Under the pieces are notes generated by a model that was not told the DNA's origin, searched no databases, and saw nothing but the letters and a program-made list of their open reading frames with translations. Shown one piece after another: positions 14,694 to 23,709 of a DNA stretch of 64,000 nt. This DNA comes from Streptomyces spinoverrucosus (GTDB lineage: Bacteria > Actinomycetota > Actinomycetes > Streptomycetales > Streptomycetaceae), in assembly GCF_015712165.1 (NCBI RefSeq), contig NZ_JADPZX010000001.1:4662001-4726000 (forward strand), read 5' to 3'. Position 1 is the first letter of the stretch, and every line of letters starts with the position of its first letter. The translations under genes were made by a program, and so were the position numbers.

Positions 14694-15287
14694 TCACGCG
14701 CCCCCGTCGGCCTCCCGGGCCGCGCGCTCCAGCCTGCCGCGGTAGTCCTCCCACCACGCCGAGTCGCCCGACGGCATGGCGGGGTTGTCCTCCCTCATCC
14801 CCACGGCACCGTCGATGAGCTCCCGGAGGATGTCGGCGTGCCCGGCGTGCCGCTGAGTGTCGGCGATCACACGCACCACGGCGTGATGCAACGTCACCTC
14901 GTTCTTGCCGTCCGGCCACCACGCCACCCTGCCGACGGTGTCCAGCGCCAGCGCGTCGATCGTCGCGTCCGAGTGCGCCCACGCCCGGCGGTAGAGCTCC
15001 ACGACGAACTCACGGGACTCGTCGGCGGTGGCCCACATGTCCGCGTTCATCTCGGCCCCCTCGTCGACCCACGGCAGCGGCTCACCGGACGGCCGCCCGA
15101 AGGTGTCGCCGAGGTACCCCAACTCCACACTGGCCGTGTGTTTCACCAGCCCCAGGAGGTTGGTACCGGTCGGCGTCATGGGACGGCGTATGTCGTACTC
15201 GGAGAGCCCCTCCAGCTTCCACAGCAGGGCATCGCGGGCACCTTGCAGGTAGAAGTGGAGGTCGGCTTTGGCATCCGTTGCTGTCAT
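14694..15287 (-). CDS. DinB-family protein (DUF664)
   Basis: This 197-residue DinB-superfamily protein opens with ADLHFYLQGARDALLWKLEGL. It carries the first His in LVKHTASVELGYLG and the C-terminal His pair in DTQRHAGHADILREL, the same layout as the neighbour at 14049. In the DUF664 subgroup the insert with Trp/Pro-rich segments between helices is typical. Probable role: metal-dependent, thiol-linked transferase or stress protein; no substrate can be given. The two adjacent convergent DinB genes may have arisen by duplication, although they are well diverged. Confidence 0.78.
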   Translation of the reverse strand: MTATDAKADLHFYLQGARDALLWKLEGLSEYDIRRPMTPTGTNLLGLVKHTASVELGYLGDTFGRPSGEPLPWVDEGAEMNADMWATADESREFVVELYRRAWAHSDATIDALALDTVGRVAWWPDGKNEVTLHHAVVRVIADTQRHAGHADILRELIDGAVGMREDNPAMPSGDSAWWEDYRGRLERAAREADGGA

Positions 15288-15350
15288 GGGGGCAGTCTGC
15301 CGTGCACGGACGACTTGCCAAGCCAGTGGCCGCCGTTCCTACCATCGGTT

Positions 15351-15590
15351 ATGGCGATGCCCGACGGCCATGCCGGGGCCGGGTTGCGCGGTCGGGGCCG
15401 CGAGTGCGAGGTGCTGGATCGCCTGGTGGAGGGTGCCCGGGCGGGCCGGAGTTCGGTACTGGTCCTGCGCGGCGAGCCCGGAGTGGGCAAGACGGCCCTG
15501 CTGGACTACGCCCGCCGGCGGGCGACGGGGTGCCGCACCGCCGAGGCCGGGGGCGTGGAGTCCGAGCCGCGCGGCGCGGCCCGTTCCGCC
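15351..15590 (+). pseudogene. 5' remnant of a large LuxR-family (LAL) regulator gene
   Basis: About 75 residues match the beginning of large ATP-binding LuxR regulators: RGRECEVLDRLVEGARAG, then Walker A GEPGVGKTALLDYARRR, then GCRTAEAGGVESE. At about nt 15580 this similarity stops and the sequence continues in another frame as a GMC oxidoreductase tail. The Walker B region, the tetratricopeptide part and the LuxR DNA-binding domain are all gone. A deletion that joined two unrelated genes is the simplest cause. Confidence 0.7.
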
Positions 15591-16185
15591 CGGTCGGAAC
15601 AGCCACGGCGAGCTCGTCGCGGCCGTGCGCACCCGACCCGAACTCGACGCTCCCGACCTGCATGTGTTCCTCATCGACGTACCGTTCCACCCGCCGTCGC
15701 TGCCAGGGCCCGCGAACGGCTACACGATCGTGTTCTCGGCGCTGCACCCCCACAGCCGGGGCTCGGTCCGGCTGGCCGGCGCCGACCCCGCGACCCCACC
15801 GCTGATCGACCCGAACTACTACGGCGACGACCGCGACATGGCCACGATGCTCACCGCACTCGACAGGGCCCGCCTGCTCGGCAACTCGCCGGCATTCGAC
15901 TTCTGGCGCGACAAGGAGGCGCTCCCCGGACCCGAGGTGCACACCGAGAGCGAGCTGCGTGACTATCTGCGCCGTGACACCGACGCGTACCACCACGCGG
16001 TGGGCGCCTGCCGGATGGGTACCGGCCCGATGGCGGTCGTCGACCCCCGGCTACGCGTACACGGCATCGACGGTCTGCGCGTCGCGGACGCCTCCGTCAT
16101 GCCCACCATCCCCGGCGCCAACACCAACGCCACGGTCTACGCGATCGCCGAGCGAGCGGCAGACCTGCTGCGCACCCGTGCGTAG
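15591..16185 (+). pseudogene. 3' remnant of a GMC oxidoreductase gene
   Basis: The C-terminal 195 or so residues of a GMC (choline dehydrogenase-like) flavoenzyme survive. The C-terminal substrate domain shows the active-site block DAYHHAVGACRMG with the conserved His. The closing block GLRVADASVMPTIPGANTNATVYAIAERAADLL carries the second conserved Asn/His region and the FAD contact. The N-terminal FAD-binding GXGXXG half is missing. It begins exactly where the LuxR remnant ends. It cannot make an active enzyme. Confidence 0.72.
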
Positions 16186-16238
16186 GCGCCCGCACACCAG
16201 ACCTTCGAGCCTCTCGGTCATGTGGGCTCCTCCGTCGC

Positions 16239-16856
16239 TCAGGCTTCCGGCGTTCCCGTGTGAGCAGGCTTGGTGAGGGCGGGGGAGGAGGTGAGGGCGA
16301 GTTGGACGAGGCTTTCGGCGAGGTTGTCGTCGAGGGGGGAGTCGATCATGAGGCGGCGGTAGAGGATGGTGCCGGCCCAGACGTCCTGGAGGAGGTCGGT
16401 GTCGAGGTCGGCGGGGAGGTCGCCGCGTTGGATGCCGCGGCGCAGGGCGACGGCGATCTTGTGGCGTTTGCGCAGGAGGAAGGCTTCTCGGAAGCGGGCC
16501 ATGAGTTCGGTGTTGGGGAAGAGGTCCGCGGCGAGTGCGGGCAGGGTGACGGCCACGTCCTTGTTGGCGTAGTTGTCGATGGTCATGTCGACGGCTCGGC
16601 GTAGTTCGGCGCGGGTGTCGCCGAGGTCGGGGATGTCGTCGCCGCGGAAGGCTTGTGCGAGTGCGTCGGCGACCAGTGCTTCTTTGCTGGGCCACCAGCG
16701 GTAGATGGTCGTTTTGCCGACGCCGGCTTCTGCTGCGACGGCCTCGATGGTGAGGGCCGGGTAGCCGCGTGCGGTGAGGATGTCCCGCGCTGCGCTGAGG
16801 ATTTTGGGGGCGGAGCGGGGGGTGGCTCCTGTGTGGGAGGCGAATACAAGATTCAT
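16239..16856 (-). CDS. TetR-family repressor next to an ADC-like gene
   Basis: This 205-residue protein has an N-terminal TetR helix-turn-helix ([41 protein letters not shown], roughly residues 21-65). The C-terminal domain is of the TetR_C type ([21 protein letters not shown] and similar). It diverges from the acetoacetate-decarboxylase-like gene at 16963. Two inverted copies of a 10-base sequence lie between them, so it probably represses both genes. The ATG at 16856 lies 13 bases from the first half of the repeat, so repression of its own gene is likely. Confidence 0.82.
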   Translation of the reverse strand: MNLVFASHTGATPRSAPKILSAARDILTARGYPALTIEAVAAEAGVGKTTIYRWWPSKEALVADALAQAFRGDDIPDLGDTRAELRRAVDMTIDNYANKDVAVTLPALAADLFPNTELMARFREAFLLRKRHKIAVALRRGIQRGDLPADLDTDLLQDVWAGTILYRRLMIDSPLDDNLAESLVQLALTSSPALTKPAHTGTPEA

Positions 16857-16868
16857 GAATAGAACGAT

Positions 16869-16940
16869 ACGTAGCGTTGCGTTCTTGGGTCAAGGTGTAC
16901 TACGGTCGTCCCGTCCGAGTGAAACGCTACGTTTCGTAGC
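16869..16940. promoter_or_regulatory. TetR operator pair between divergent genes
   Basis: ACGTAGCGTT at 16869-16878 and its exact inverse AACGCTACGT at 16923-16932 flank the divergent promoters. The second copy is also part of a tighter palindrome, GCTACG-TTT-CGTAGC, at 16926-16940. The position fits two operator sites for the TetR encoded at 16239-16856. Confidence 0.6.
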
Positions 16941-16962
16941 CTCCGATGGAAGGGAGCCCGCC

Positions 16963-17760
16963 ATGAAGGGCTACACCGTCCCCCTGTCCCCCCGCGGCGA
17001 GGCCAACCTGGCCCCCGCCCCGCCCTGGCACTACGCCGGCACCGTCGTCGGCGTGGAGTTCTTCACCGACCCGGCCGCCGCCGAGGCCGCCCTCCCCGAC
17101 GGCCTGACCCCCGACCCGGAGACCTCCGGACGCGGCGTGGCCATGTTCATCGACTGGCAGTACGCCGCCTCCGGCGACGACTACCTCGACCCGGTGCGCA
17201 GCCAGTACCGCGAGTTCCTGGTCACCCTCAACGCCCGCTGGAACGACACCGCGGTGGCCTGGTGCCCCTACATCTACGTCGACAACGACGCGGCGCTGGC
17301 CCGCGGCTGGGTCCAGGGCTTCCCCAAGAAGCTCGGCAGCGTCCACCAGACCCGCGCCTACGCCGTGCAGACCCCCGCCACCCCGCTGCTCGCCCCCGGC
17401 GGACGGTTCGGCGCCACCGCCTCCGCCGCCGGGCAGCGCATCGCCGAGGCCCAGGTCACCCTGGAACAGCCCGTCGAGGACCCGGCCACGTTCTTCGGCC
17501 GCCCGCTGGTCAACCTCCGCCACTTCCCCCAGCTCGCCGCGGGCAAGCACGACCAGCCGGCCGTCCACGAACTGGTGATGTCGGTCCTGGACGACGTACG
17601 ACTTGCCGACGCCTGGGTCGGCTCGGGCGAGCTGTCCTTCCTCCCCGCCCGCGGTGAGGAACTGGCCGACCTGCCGGTCCGGCGCACCGGCAAGGGCTTC
17701 CGCCTCGACCTCGGCTACACGGTCGACGACCTCAAGACCCTCACCGACCCCACCGAGTGA
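16963..17760 (+). CDS. Acetoacetate decarboxylase-like protein
   Basis: This 265-residue protein of the ADC family has the Schiff-base lysine region in [15 protein letters not shown] (adjacent Lys-Lys as in true ADC) and a conserved [20 protein letters not shown] block before it. Family members decarboxylate beta-keto acids or carry out aldol and dehydration chemistry through an imine. Here the surrounding tautomerase remnant and hydroxy-acid oxidase suggest aromatic or keto-acid catabolism, but the substrate is unknown. GGAAGGGAG precedes ATG 16963. The divergent TetR gene and operator pair probably govern it. Confidence 0.75.
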   Translation: MKGYTVPLSPRGEANLAPAPPWHYAGTVVGVEFFTDPAAAEAALPDGLTPDPETSGRGVAMFIDWQYAASGDDYLDPVRSQYREFLVTLNARWNDTAVAWCPYIYVDNDAALARGWVQGFPKKLGSVHQTRAYAVQTPATPLLAPGGRFGATASAAGQRIAEAQVTLEQPVEDPATFFGRPLVNLRHFPQLAAGKHDQPAVHELVMSVLDDVRLADAWVGSGELSFLPARGEELADLPVRRTGKGFRLDLGYTVDDLKTLTDPTE

Positions 17761-17884
17761 ACCGGGACGGTCGGACGCGAGGCGGGGACCCCGTCATCAC
17801 CCCACCGACGGGCACCGCTGGACGGAGTCCCCGCCCGCCCCGCGTCACTCCTCGGCCCGACCGCCTTCGACTCAGTCACGCGGA

Positions 17885-18082
17885 CATGCGCGGGAGCAGA
17901 CGACCCGTCTGGCACCCCAACTGTCCGCGGCGGTCGCCCGCATCGCAGGAGTGCGAGAGAAGGGTGTCCTGGCAGTGATCCAGGACAGTCCGGCGCGGTC
18001 CGCCGTCGCGGCCGGCCGGCCCCTGCCCGAGCCTGGAGAAGAGAAGGACTGGCTGCGCACCCCGCCGGGCGCAGGGCGCTGA
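17885..18082 (+). pseudogene. 3' remnant of a tautomerase gene
   Basis: About 60 codons match the C-terminal half of the intact tautomerase at 22600-22989: LAPQLSAAVARI-G against LAQELSSAIVRISG, QDSPARSAVAAGRPLPEPGEEKDW against QDGPARSAVEGGRVLPEPGEEKEW. The N-terminal half, including the catalytic Pro-1, is missing and no start codon with a ribosome binding site precedes it. It sits directly before the hydroxy-acid oxidase gene. An old deletion between ADC and oxidase genes explains it. Confidence 0.7.
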
Positions 18083-18139
18083 TCAACGCTGACATGGACT
18101 TCGAGGACCCGCACCGGCGGGCGTGAAGGAGGACCAATC

Positions 18140-19300
18140 GTGGCTTTCGCCGACTACCAGAACGAGATCTACCTCGACGGGCTGCGCGGGGTGGTACCGG
18201 GCCTGCCCATGATCTCCGACGAACTGAAGCCGCTGGCGGAGGCGGCGATGCCGCCCGCGGTGCGCTCCTACGTGACCGGCGGCGCCGGCGACGAGCACAC
18301 CCAGCGGGCCAACGTCAGGGCGTTCGAACAGTGGGGTCTCGTCCCCCGCATGATGGTCAGCCCCACCGAACGCGACCTGTCCGTCGACCTGTTCGGGATG
18401 CGCCTGCCCACGCCGGTGTTCATGGCTCCGGTCGGGGTGGTCGGTCTGTGCGCACAGGACGGTCACGGTGACCTCGCCACCGCCCGTGCCGCCGCCCGCA
18501 CCGGCGTGCCGATGGTGGCCTCCACCCTGACCGTCGATCCGATGGAGGAGGTCGCCGCCGAGTTCGGGGACACGCCGGGCTTCTTCCAGCTCTACACCCC
18601 CACCGACCGGGAGGTGGCCGAGAGCCTGGTCCACCGGGCCGAGGCCGCGGGCTTCAAAGGCATCGTGGTCACCCTCGACACCTGGATCACCGGCTGGCGG
18701 CCCCGGGACCTGGGGGTCAGCAACTTCCCCCAACTGCGCGGCCACTGCCTGGCCAACTACACCAGCGACCCGGTCTTCCGCTCGCGGCTCGCCAAGGCTC
18801 CCGAGGACGACCCGGCCGCGGCGGTGCTGCACTGGGCGAGGACCTTCGGCAACCCTCTCACCTGGGACGACCTGCCCTGGCTGCGGTCGATCACCGACCT
18901 GCCGCTGATCCTCAAGGGCATCTGCCACCCCGACGACGTCCGTCGCGCCAAGGACGGCGGCGTGGACGGCGTCTACTGCTCCAACCACGGCGGCCGACAG
19001 GCCAACGGCGGCCTGCCCGCGCTCCACGCCCTACCGGAGGTGGTGGAGGCCGCCGACGGTCTGCCCGTCCTGTTCGACTCGGGCGTCCGCACCGGAGCGG
19101 ACGTCATCAAGGCCCTCGCCCTGGGCGCCACCGCGGTCGGCGTCGGCCGCCCCTATCTCTACGGCCTGGCTCTGGCCGGCACGGACGGCGTCGTCCACGT
19201 CCTGCGTTCGCTGCTGGCCGAGGCCGACCTGCTCATGGCCGTCGACGGCTACCCCACCCTCGCCGACCTCACCCCCGACACCCTCCGCCGCCTCAACTGA
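18140..19300 (+). CDS. FMN-dependent alpha-hydroxy-acid oxidase (lactate 2-monooxygenase type)
   Basis: This 386-residue flavoenzyme of the glycolate oxidase/mandelate dehydrogenase family covers the whole TIM barrel. Visible are [16 protein letters not shown], the FMN contact [31 protein letters not shown], the lysine in LPLILKGI, and the catalytic His/Arg block [13 protein letters not shown] followed by [21 protein letters not shown]. Overall wording is closest to lactate 2-monooxygenase. Because a benzoylformate decarboxylase lies next but one, a mandelate-type substrate is equally possible. GAAGGAGG gives a strong ribosome binding site for GTG 18140. The next gene is an opposing TetR. Confidence 0.82.
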   Translation: MAFADYQNEIYLDGLRGVVPGLPMISDELKPLAEAAMPPAVRSYVTGGAGDEHTQRANVRAFEQWGLVPRMMVSPTERDLSVDLFGMRLPTPVFMAPVGVVGLCAQDGHGDLATARAAARTGVPMVASTLTVDPMEEVAAEFGDTPGFFQLYTPTDREVAESLVHRAEAAGFKGIVVTLDTWITGWRPRDLGVSNFPQLRGHCLANYTSDPVFRSRLAKAPEDDPAAAVLHWARTFGNPLTWDDLPWLRSITDLPLILKGICHPDDVRRAKDGGVDGVYCSNHGGRQANGGLPALHALPEVVEAADGLPVLFDSGVRTGADVIKALALGATAVGVGRPYLYGLALAGTDGVVHVLRSLLAEADLLMAVDGYPTLADLTPDTLRRLN

Positions 19301-19357
19301 CGCGTCGGCCAGGGGGCTTGCGGGCCCAAGGCTCGCCTCGCTCAGCGTTGCCCCCGG

Positions 19358-19960
19358 TCAACCGTCCTCGGAGACGCCTGCGTCCGCCCACCAGGCAGGG
19401 GCGCATGCCACGGCGGCGTCGACCAGGTCGTCCTTGGTGGCGGCCGGGTCACGGAGCCAGGCCCTGATCGCTCCGGCGAAGCCGTGGGCGAGGAACTGGG
19501 CCATCACCTCGTGGTCGGCGTCCGGGACGCAGGCGCTGTCGGCGCGGGCGAGGAAGGCGAGGGCGTAGTCGTTGAAGTGGCGGACCAACGCGTCGTAGAC
19601 GCCGCGGTCCGCCGGATCGTCGAGGGCGTGCCGGTAGACGCTCGTGAACCGTTCGACATGGTCGGCGACCTCTGTAATGGCCAGCCGCAGCAGCTCCGGG
19701 CCCGGGTATCCCTCGGCGCGGCGCCGGTCTTCCAGCCGGTGGCCGGTCTCCAGGTCTGCGTAGAGGGCCGCGACGAGGGGATCGAGGGGGGTGCTGTAGC
19801 GGTTGTAGAAAGTCGCCCGGGTGACCCCGGCGCGCGCGGCCAGTTCCGCGACGGTGATCCGGGAGGCCGGTTGCCGCGAGGCGAGCTCCACAACGGCCCG
19901 TTGCAAGGCAGCGATCGTCCGCGTGACGCGGGGGTCGGTGTATTCGCTCGCGGTACTCAC
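19358..19960 (-). CDS. TetR-family regulator beside benzoylformate decarboxylase
   Basis: This 200-residue protein has a TetR helix-turn-helix (residues about 12-55; ITVAELAARAGVTRATFYNRYSTPLD) and a TetR_C-type ligand domain. GTG 19960 has GGAGG at seven bases and is preferred over the longer in-frame extension to 20053. It diverges from the decarboxylase gene at 20159, with about 200 bases between them, and is the likely repressor of that catabolic operon. The intergenic region has a short AT-rich patch near 20020-20040 and a GGGAG/CTCCC pair, but no convincing single operator. Confidence 0.78.
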   Translation of the reverse strand: MSTASEYTDPRVTRTIAALQRAVVELASRQPASRITVAELAARAGVTRATFYNRYSTPLDPLVAALYADLETGHRLEDRRRAEGYPGPELLRLAITEVADHVERFTSVYRHALDDPADRGVYDALVRHFNDYALAFLARADSACVPDADHEVMAQFLAHGFAGAIRAWLRDPAATKDDLVDAAVACAPAWWADAGVSEDG

Positions 19961-20158
19961 GGTGCGCCCTCCGTCCCCTTTCGTTCCGTTTGCGGACAGC
20001 CGCAACCCGTGCTCGTATGCATATGTCAAATAGTTTAGCCAGGGAGTCGACATGTGCTCCCAAACTGCCGCCTCACCCTGCTGATATCGGCGGCGCTCAC
20101 CTCACTTGCAGCGCTCTTGACCCGGTTCCCGGCACCAGTATGAAAGTCGGCAACAACC

Positions 20159-21769
20159 ATGACTGAGCAATCCACCGTCCGCAGCGTCACCTACGACCTG
20201 CTGCGCAGGCTCGAACTCACCACCGTCTTCGGCAACCCCGGCTCCACCGAGGAGACGTTCCTCCAGGACTTCCCCGAGGACTTCACCTACGTCCTGGCGC
20301 TGCAGGAAGCGTCCGTCATCGCGATGGCCGACTCCTTCGCCCAGGTCACCGGCCGCCCCGCTCTGATCAACCTGCACTCCTCGGCCGGGGTGGGCAACGC
20401 GATGGGCAACCTGGTGGCGGCCTACCACGGAAACACGCCTCTGATCATCACCTCCGGCCAGCAGCACCGGGAGCTGGTGATCGGGGATCCGTATCTCGGC
20501 AACCGCGAGGCCACCGAGATGCCGAAGCCGTGGGTGAAATGGTCCTACGAGCCCCTCCGCGCCGAAGACGTCCCCGAGGCCTTCATGCGCGCCTACGCGA
20601 CGGCGCTGCAGCCGCCGACGGGACCGGTCTACCTGTCGATCCCCATGGACGACTGGAAGCGTCCCCTGCCGGGCTTCACCCGAGTGCGCACGCTGAGCGA
20701 CCGAATGGCTCCCGACACGGGGCGGCTGCGCACCTTCGCCGAGCGCATCTCCGCCAGCCGCAGTCCCGCACTGGTCTTCGGACCCGAGGTCGACCGCGCG
20801 GGCGGCTGGGACGGGGCCGTCGCCCTCGCGGAGAAGCTGCGCGCGGCCGTCTACGGGGCCCCGCTGCTGGACCGCGCCTCCTTCCCCGAGGACCACCCCC
20901 TCTTCGGCGGCCCGCTGGGCATGTCGGTGAAGTCCATCAGCGACCGGCTGACCGGGCACGACCTGGTGGTCGTGATCGGCGCCGAGGTGTTCCGCTACTA
21001 CCCCTACGTGCCCGGCGACTACCTCCCCGAAGGCACCGAGCTGCTGCAGATCACCGGCAATCCCGACGTCGCCGCCGCGGCGAGGATGGGCGACAGCCTG
21101 CTCGGTGACCCCAAGCTGGCGATCGAGCTGCTCCTGGACATGGTCGCCGAGGGATCCGCGAGGACCGCTCCGCAGCCGATGCCGCGCCCCCGCGTGCTGC
21201 CGCAGGAGCCGAACAGCCCGCTTACCCCGCCCGAGGTGTACGCCACCCTGAGCAAGGTCCGGCCGCCGGACGCGGTCATCGTCAACGAGTCGACGTCGAC
21301 GATGGCGCAGCAGATCGAGTGGCTTCCCACGACACGGTCCGGATCGTTCTTCGCCACGGCCAGCGGCGGCATCGGCTGGGGCACCCCGGCCGCCGTGGGC
21401 GTCGCGCTCGGCGACCGGGACCGGGGCGTGCAGCGGCCGGTGATCGGTCTGATCGGCGACGGGTCCCTCCAGTACTCCGTACAGGCCCTCTACACGGCGG
21501 CCCAGCACAACCTCCCGATCGTCTACGTGGTCATGCACAACCACGAGTACTCGATCCTGAAGTCGTTCGCCGTACTGGAGGAGACCCCGGGCGTCCCCGG
21601 ACTTGACCTGCCCGGACTCGACATCGCCTCCGTGGCCCGCGGCTTCGGATGCCGGGCCGTCGACGTCAAGACCACCGAGGATCTGGAGCGGGAGTTCAAG
21701 TCGGCCCTGACCGCGAACACCACCACCGTCATCGTCGTCACCACACAAACCCAGAAAGCCATGCTGTAG
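20159..21769 (+). CDS. mdlC: Benzoylformate decarboxylase-type ThDP enzyme
   Basis: This 536-residue thiamine-diphosphate decarboxylase, close to the usual BFD length of 528, has the three family domains in order. The N-terminal pyrimidine-binding domain shows FGNPGSTEETF (Ser), LALQEASV (cofactor Glu) and INLHSSAGVGNAMG (His). The ThDP-binding motif is GDGSLQYSVQ through VMHN. These match the catalytic Ser and His of benzoylformate decarboxylase. It converts benzoylformate to benzaldehyde in the mandelate pathway. It leads an operon with an SDR (48 bases on) and a tautomerase. The TetR gene at 19358 diverges from it. The substrate assignment rests on family motifs and the neighbouring aldehyde dehydrogenase and hydroxy-acid oxidase. 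Confidence 0.78.
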   Translation: MTEQSTVRSVTYDLLRRLELTTVFGNPGSTEETFLQDFPEDFTYVLALQEASVIAMADSFAQVTGRPALINLHSSAGVGNAMGNLVAAYHGNTPLIITSGQQHRELVIGDPYLGNREATEMPKPWVKWSYEPLRAEDVPEAFMRAYATALQPPTGPVYLSIPMDDWKRPLPGFTRVRTLSDRMAPDTGRLRTFAERISASRSPALVFGPEVDRAGGWDGAVALAEKLRAAVYGAPLLDRASFPEDHPLFGGPLGMSVKSISDRLTGHDLVVVIGAEVFRYYPYVPGDYLPEGTELLQITGNPDVAAAARMGDSLLGDPKLAIELLLDMVAEGSARTAPQPMPRPRVLPQEPNSPLTPPEVYATLSKVRPPDAVIVNESTSTMAQQIEWLPTTRSGSFFATASGGIGWGTPAAVGVALGDRDRGVQRPVIGLIGDGSLQYSVQALYTAAQHNLPIVYVVMHNHEYSILKSFAVLEETPGVPGLDLPGLDIASVARGFGCRAVDVKTTEDLEREFKSALTANTTTVIVVTTQTQKAML

Positions 21770-21816
21770 GGCGTGCGGTCCGCACCATCAGACGCATCGG
21801 ACAAGGAACGACAGTC

Positions 21817-22578
21817 ATGGATTTCGGACTGAAGGACCGGGTGTACATCGTCACCGGTGGCACCCGCGGACTGGGCAGGGCAGCCGCGCGCGAGCTGGTG
21901 GCGGACGGTGCGAGGGTGGTCGTCAGCGGCCGCGGCAAGGAATCGGTGGCCGCCGCGGTCGAGGAGCTCGGCGGCCCCGGACAGGCGATCGGTGTCGTGG
22001 CCGACAACGCCGACAGCGCAACGCCGGACCGGCTCGTCGCCGCGGCGCGTGACGCCTTCGATCACCTGGACGGGATGCTGATCAGCGTCGGCGGGCCGCC
22101 CGCAGGTACCTCCGACACGATCGACGACGACCAGTGGCGCGCCGCGTTCGAGTCGGTCTTCCTCGGCGCGGTGCGGCTCTCCCGCGCCGCCGCGGCGGAA
22201 CTGGGCGAGGGCGGTGTCATCGGCTTCGTCCTGTCCAGCTCCGTGTACGAACCCATTCCCGGGCTCGCCACCTCCAACGCCCTGCGGCCGGCTCTGGCCG
22301 GGTATGCGAAGGGCCTCGCCGACGAGCTGGGCCCAAGGGGCATCCGCGTGGTCGGCCTCGTGCCCGCCCACATCGAGACCGACCGGGCACGCGAACTCTA
22401 CGGACCCTCCCGCGACCCCGACTCGGCCTTTGAACGGGCGGCCGCCGGCATCCCCCTGCGGCGCTTCGGAACCCCGGACGAATTCGGCCGCAGCGCCGCC
22501 TTCCTCCTGTCGCCCGCCGCGTCCTACCTGACGGGCGCGATGCTTCAGATCGACGGCGGCGTACGCAAAGGCTTCTGA
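21817..22578 (+). CDS. Short-chain dehydrogenase/reductase
   Basis: This 253-residue SDR has the cofactor motif TGGTRGLGRA (TGxxxGxG) at about residues 13-21, the NNAG-equivalent VGGPPAG and the closing block LTGAMLQIDGGVRKGF. The active site is unusual. After the Ser-rich VLSSSVYEP, the expected Y-x3-K appears as SNALRPALAGYAKGL, the variant of a subgroup where Asn/Arg replace the usual Tyr position. It follows the decarboxylase gene by 47 bases and precedes the tautomerase, so it is co-transcribed. It may reduce or oxidise a carbonyl intermediate of the pathway; the substrate is not known. Confidence 0.75.
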   Translation: MDFGLKDRVYIVTGGTRGLGRAAARELVADGARVVVSGRGKESVAAAVEELGGPGQAIGVVADNADSATPDRLVAAARDAFDHLDGMLISVGGPPAGTSDTIDDDQWRAAFESVFLGAVRLSRAAAAELGEGGVIGFVLSSSVYEPIPGLATSNALRPALAGYAKGLADELGPRGIRVVGLVPAHIETDRARELYGPSRDPDSAFERAAAGIPLRRFGTPDEFGRSAAFLLSPAASYLTGAMLQIDGGVRKGF

Positions 22579-22599
22579 CAGAGGAGTTGAGGAGCCATC

Positions 22600-22989
22600 A
22601 TGCCCATCTACACCTGCACGGCGGCCCAGGGATCGCTGACCAGCGAGGTGAAGGCCCTGCTGGCAGCCGAGATCACCCGGATCCACGTCGACGTCAACCA
22701 CGTGCCACCGGCGTACGTCAACGTGGTCTTCTCCGAGCTGCCCGCGGACAGTGTCTTCGCGGGCGGGCAGCCGGCGACACCGCTGATCCTCACCGGCTGG
22801 GTGCGGCGGGGCCATCCGCAGGAGGAGGCGACGCGACTGGCCCAGGAACTGTCCTCAGCCATCGTCCGGATCTCCGGCATGGACGAGAGCCGGACCATGG
22901 TGGTGCTCCAGGACGGCCCCGCCCGGTCCGCTGTCGAAGGGGGTCGCGTGCTGCCCGAACCAGGTGAGGAAAAGGAGTGGTTGCGCTAA
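22600..22989 (+). CDS. Tautomerase-superfamily protein (cis-CaaD-like)
   Basis: This 129-residue protein belongs to the fused-dimer branch of the tautomerase superfamily. After Met removal Pro is residue 1 (PIYTC) and a His falls at position 28, as in cis-3-chloroacrylic acid dehalogenase. Paired Arg residues occur at 68-69 and acidic residues near the C-terminus (LPEPGEEKEW). Pro-1 acts as general base or acid on enol or unsaturated acids. GAGGAG lies 11 bases before the ATG. It is last in the mdlC operon. The truncated paralogue at 17885-18082 shares the C-terminal half. True dehalogenase activity is not shown. Confidence 0.75.
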   Translation: MPIYTCTAAQGSLTSEVKALLAAEITRIHVDVNHVPPAYVNVVFSELPADSVFAGGQPATPLILTGWVRRGHPQEEATRLAQELSSAIVRISGMDESRTMVVLQDGPARSAVEGGRVLPEPGEEKEWLR

Positions 22990-23030
22990 GCCGGCGCCTG
23001 AACGCCGCGCCACCGGGCGCGGACACCTTT

Positions 23031-23078
23031 TGGCCTGGACAGGCCCTAACCGTCTGGCCTGGACAGGCCCTAACCGTC
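23031..23078. repeat. Perfect 24-bp tandem duplication with internal palindrome
   Basis: Two identical 24-base units sit head to tail, each holding GGCCTG-GA-CAGGCC followed by CTAACCGTC. The second unit contains the stop codon of the TetR gene read on the minus strand. The paired GC-rich palindromes lie between convergent genes and may act as a terminator. Confidence 0.8.
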
Positions 23079-23705
23079 GGCGGGGTACCCGTGGAACGCT
23101 CCGGCCACCACGGAGGACAGCTGCCGCTCGATCCGCTCGGCGGGCATGGCGGTCAGCTCGGCGCCGATGGGTGCCAGGGCGAGCCAGTTCAGCAGGCCGG
23201 CCGCGCAGCGCGTACGGAAGATCAGTTCCTGCTCGTCCACACCGGGAAGGTTCGCTGTGAGTACCCGGAGGGCGTCGGAGCGAGTCTGCTCGAACTTGCC
23301 GGCCAGCCGCTCCCACCCCTCGGGCGGATCAATGCCGACGCGCGCGACGGTCCGCATCACGGCCAGGTCCTGTCCACCGGCCGCCAGCGCGCGCACCATC
23401 GGCCGGACAAAGGCTGCCGCCAGCTCCTGGAGTGTTGAGGTGGAGCCGACGGATTCGAGTGCCAGGATCTGGGCGTCCAGATAGCGCTCCAACGCGTGCT
23501 CGATCGCAGCGTCGCACAGCGCCTTCAGTGAGCCGAAGTGGTAACTCACCGCGGCGACGTTGGCACCGGCGCGATCTGTGATCTCGCGGAGCGTCACGCC
23601 CTCCTGGCCCCGCTCTGCGAGCAGCTCAAGGGCAGCCGTCAGCAGGCCGTCCCGCGTGCGCTGACCAGCCTCTCGGCGCAGATCCGCCTTTTCCGCCCGT
23701 GTCAC
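23070..23705 (-). CDS. TetR-family regulator with self-operator
   Basis: This 211-residue protein has a TetR helix-turn-helix (RTRDGLLTAALELLAERG, then VTLREITDRAGANVAAVSYHFGSLKAL; residues about 15-62). The AVSYHFGS wording is typical of CerR/AefR-like members. A C-terminal ligand domain of TetR_C type follows. The GTG start at 23705 lies only five bases from an 11-bp-arm palindrome, so the protein very probably represses its own transcription. It faces the mdlC-SDR-tautomerase operon and may respond to an intermediate of that pathway. Its stop codon lies inside the 24-bp tandem repeat. Confidence 0.8.
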   Translation of the reverse strand: MTRAEKADLRREAGQRTRDGLLTAALELLAERGQEGVTLREITDRAGANVAAVSYHFGSLKALCDAAIEHALERYLDAQILALESVGSTSTLQELAAAFVRPMVRALAAGGQDLAVMRTVARVGIDPPEGWERLAGKFEQTRSDALRVLTANLPGVDEQELIFRTRCAAGLLNWLALAPIGAELTAMPAERIERQLSSVVAGAFHGYPADG

Positions 23706-23709
23706 GGCA

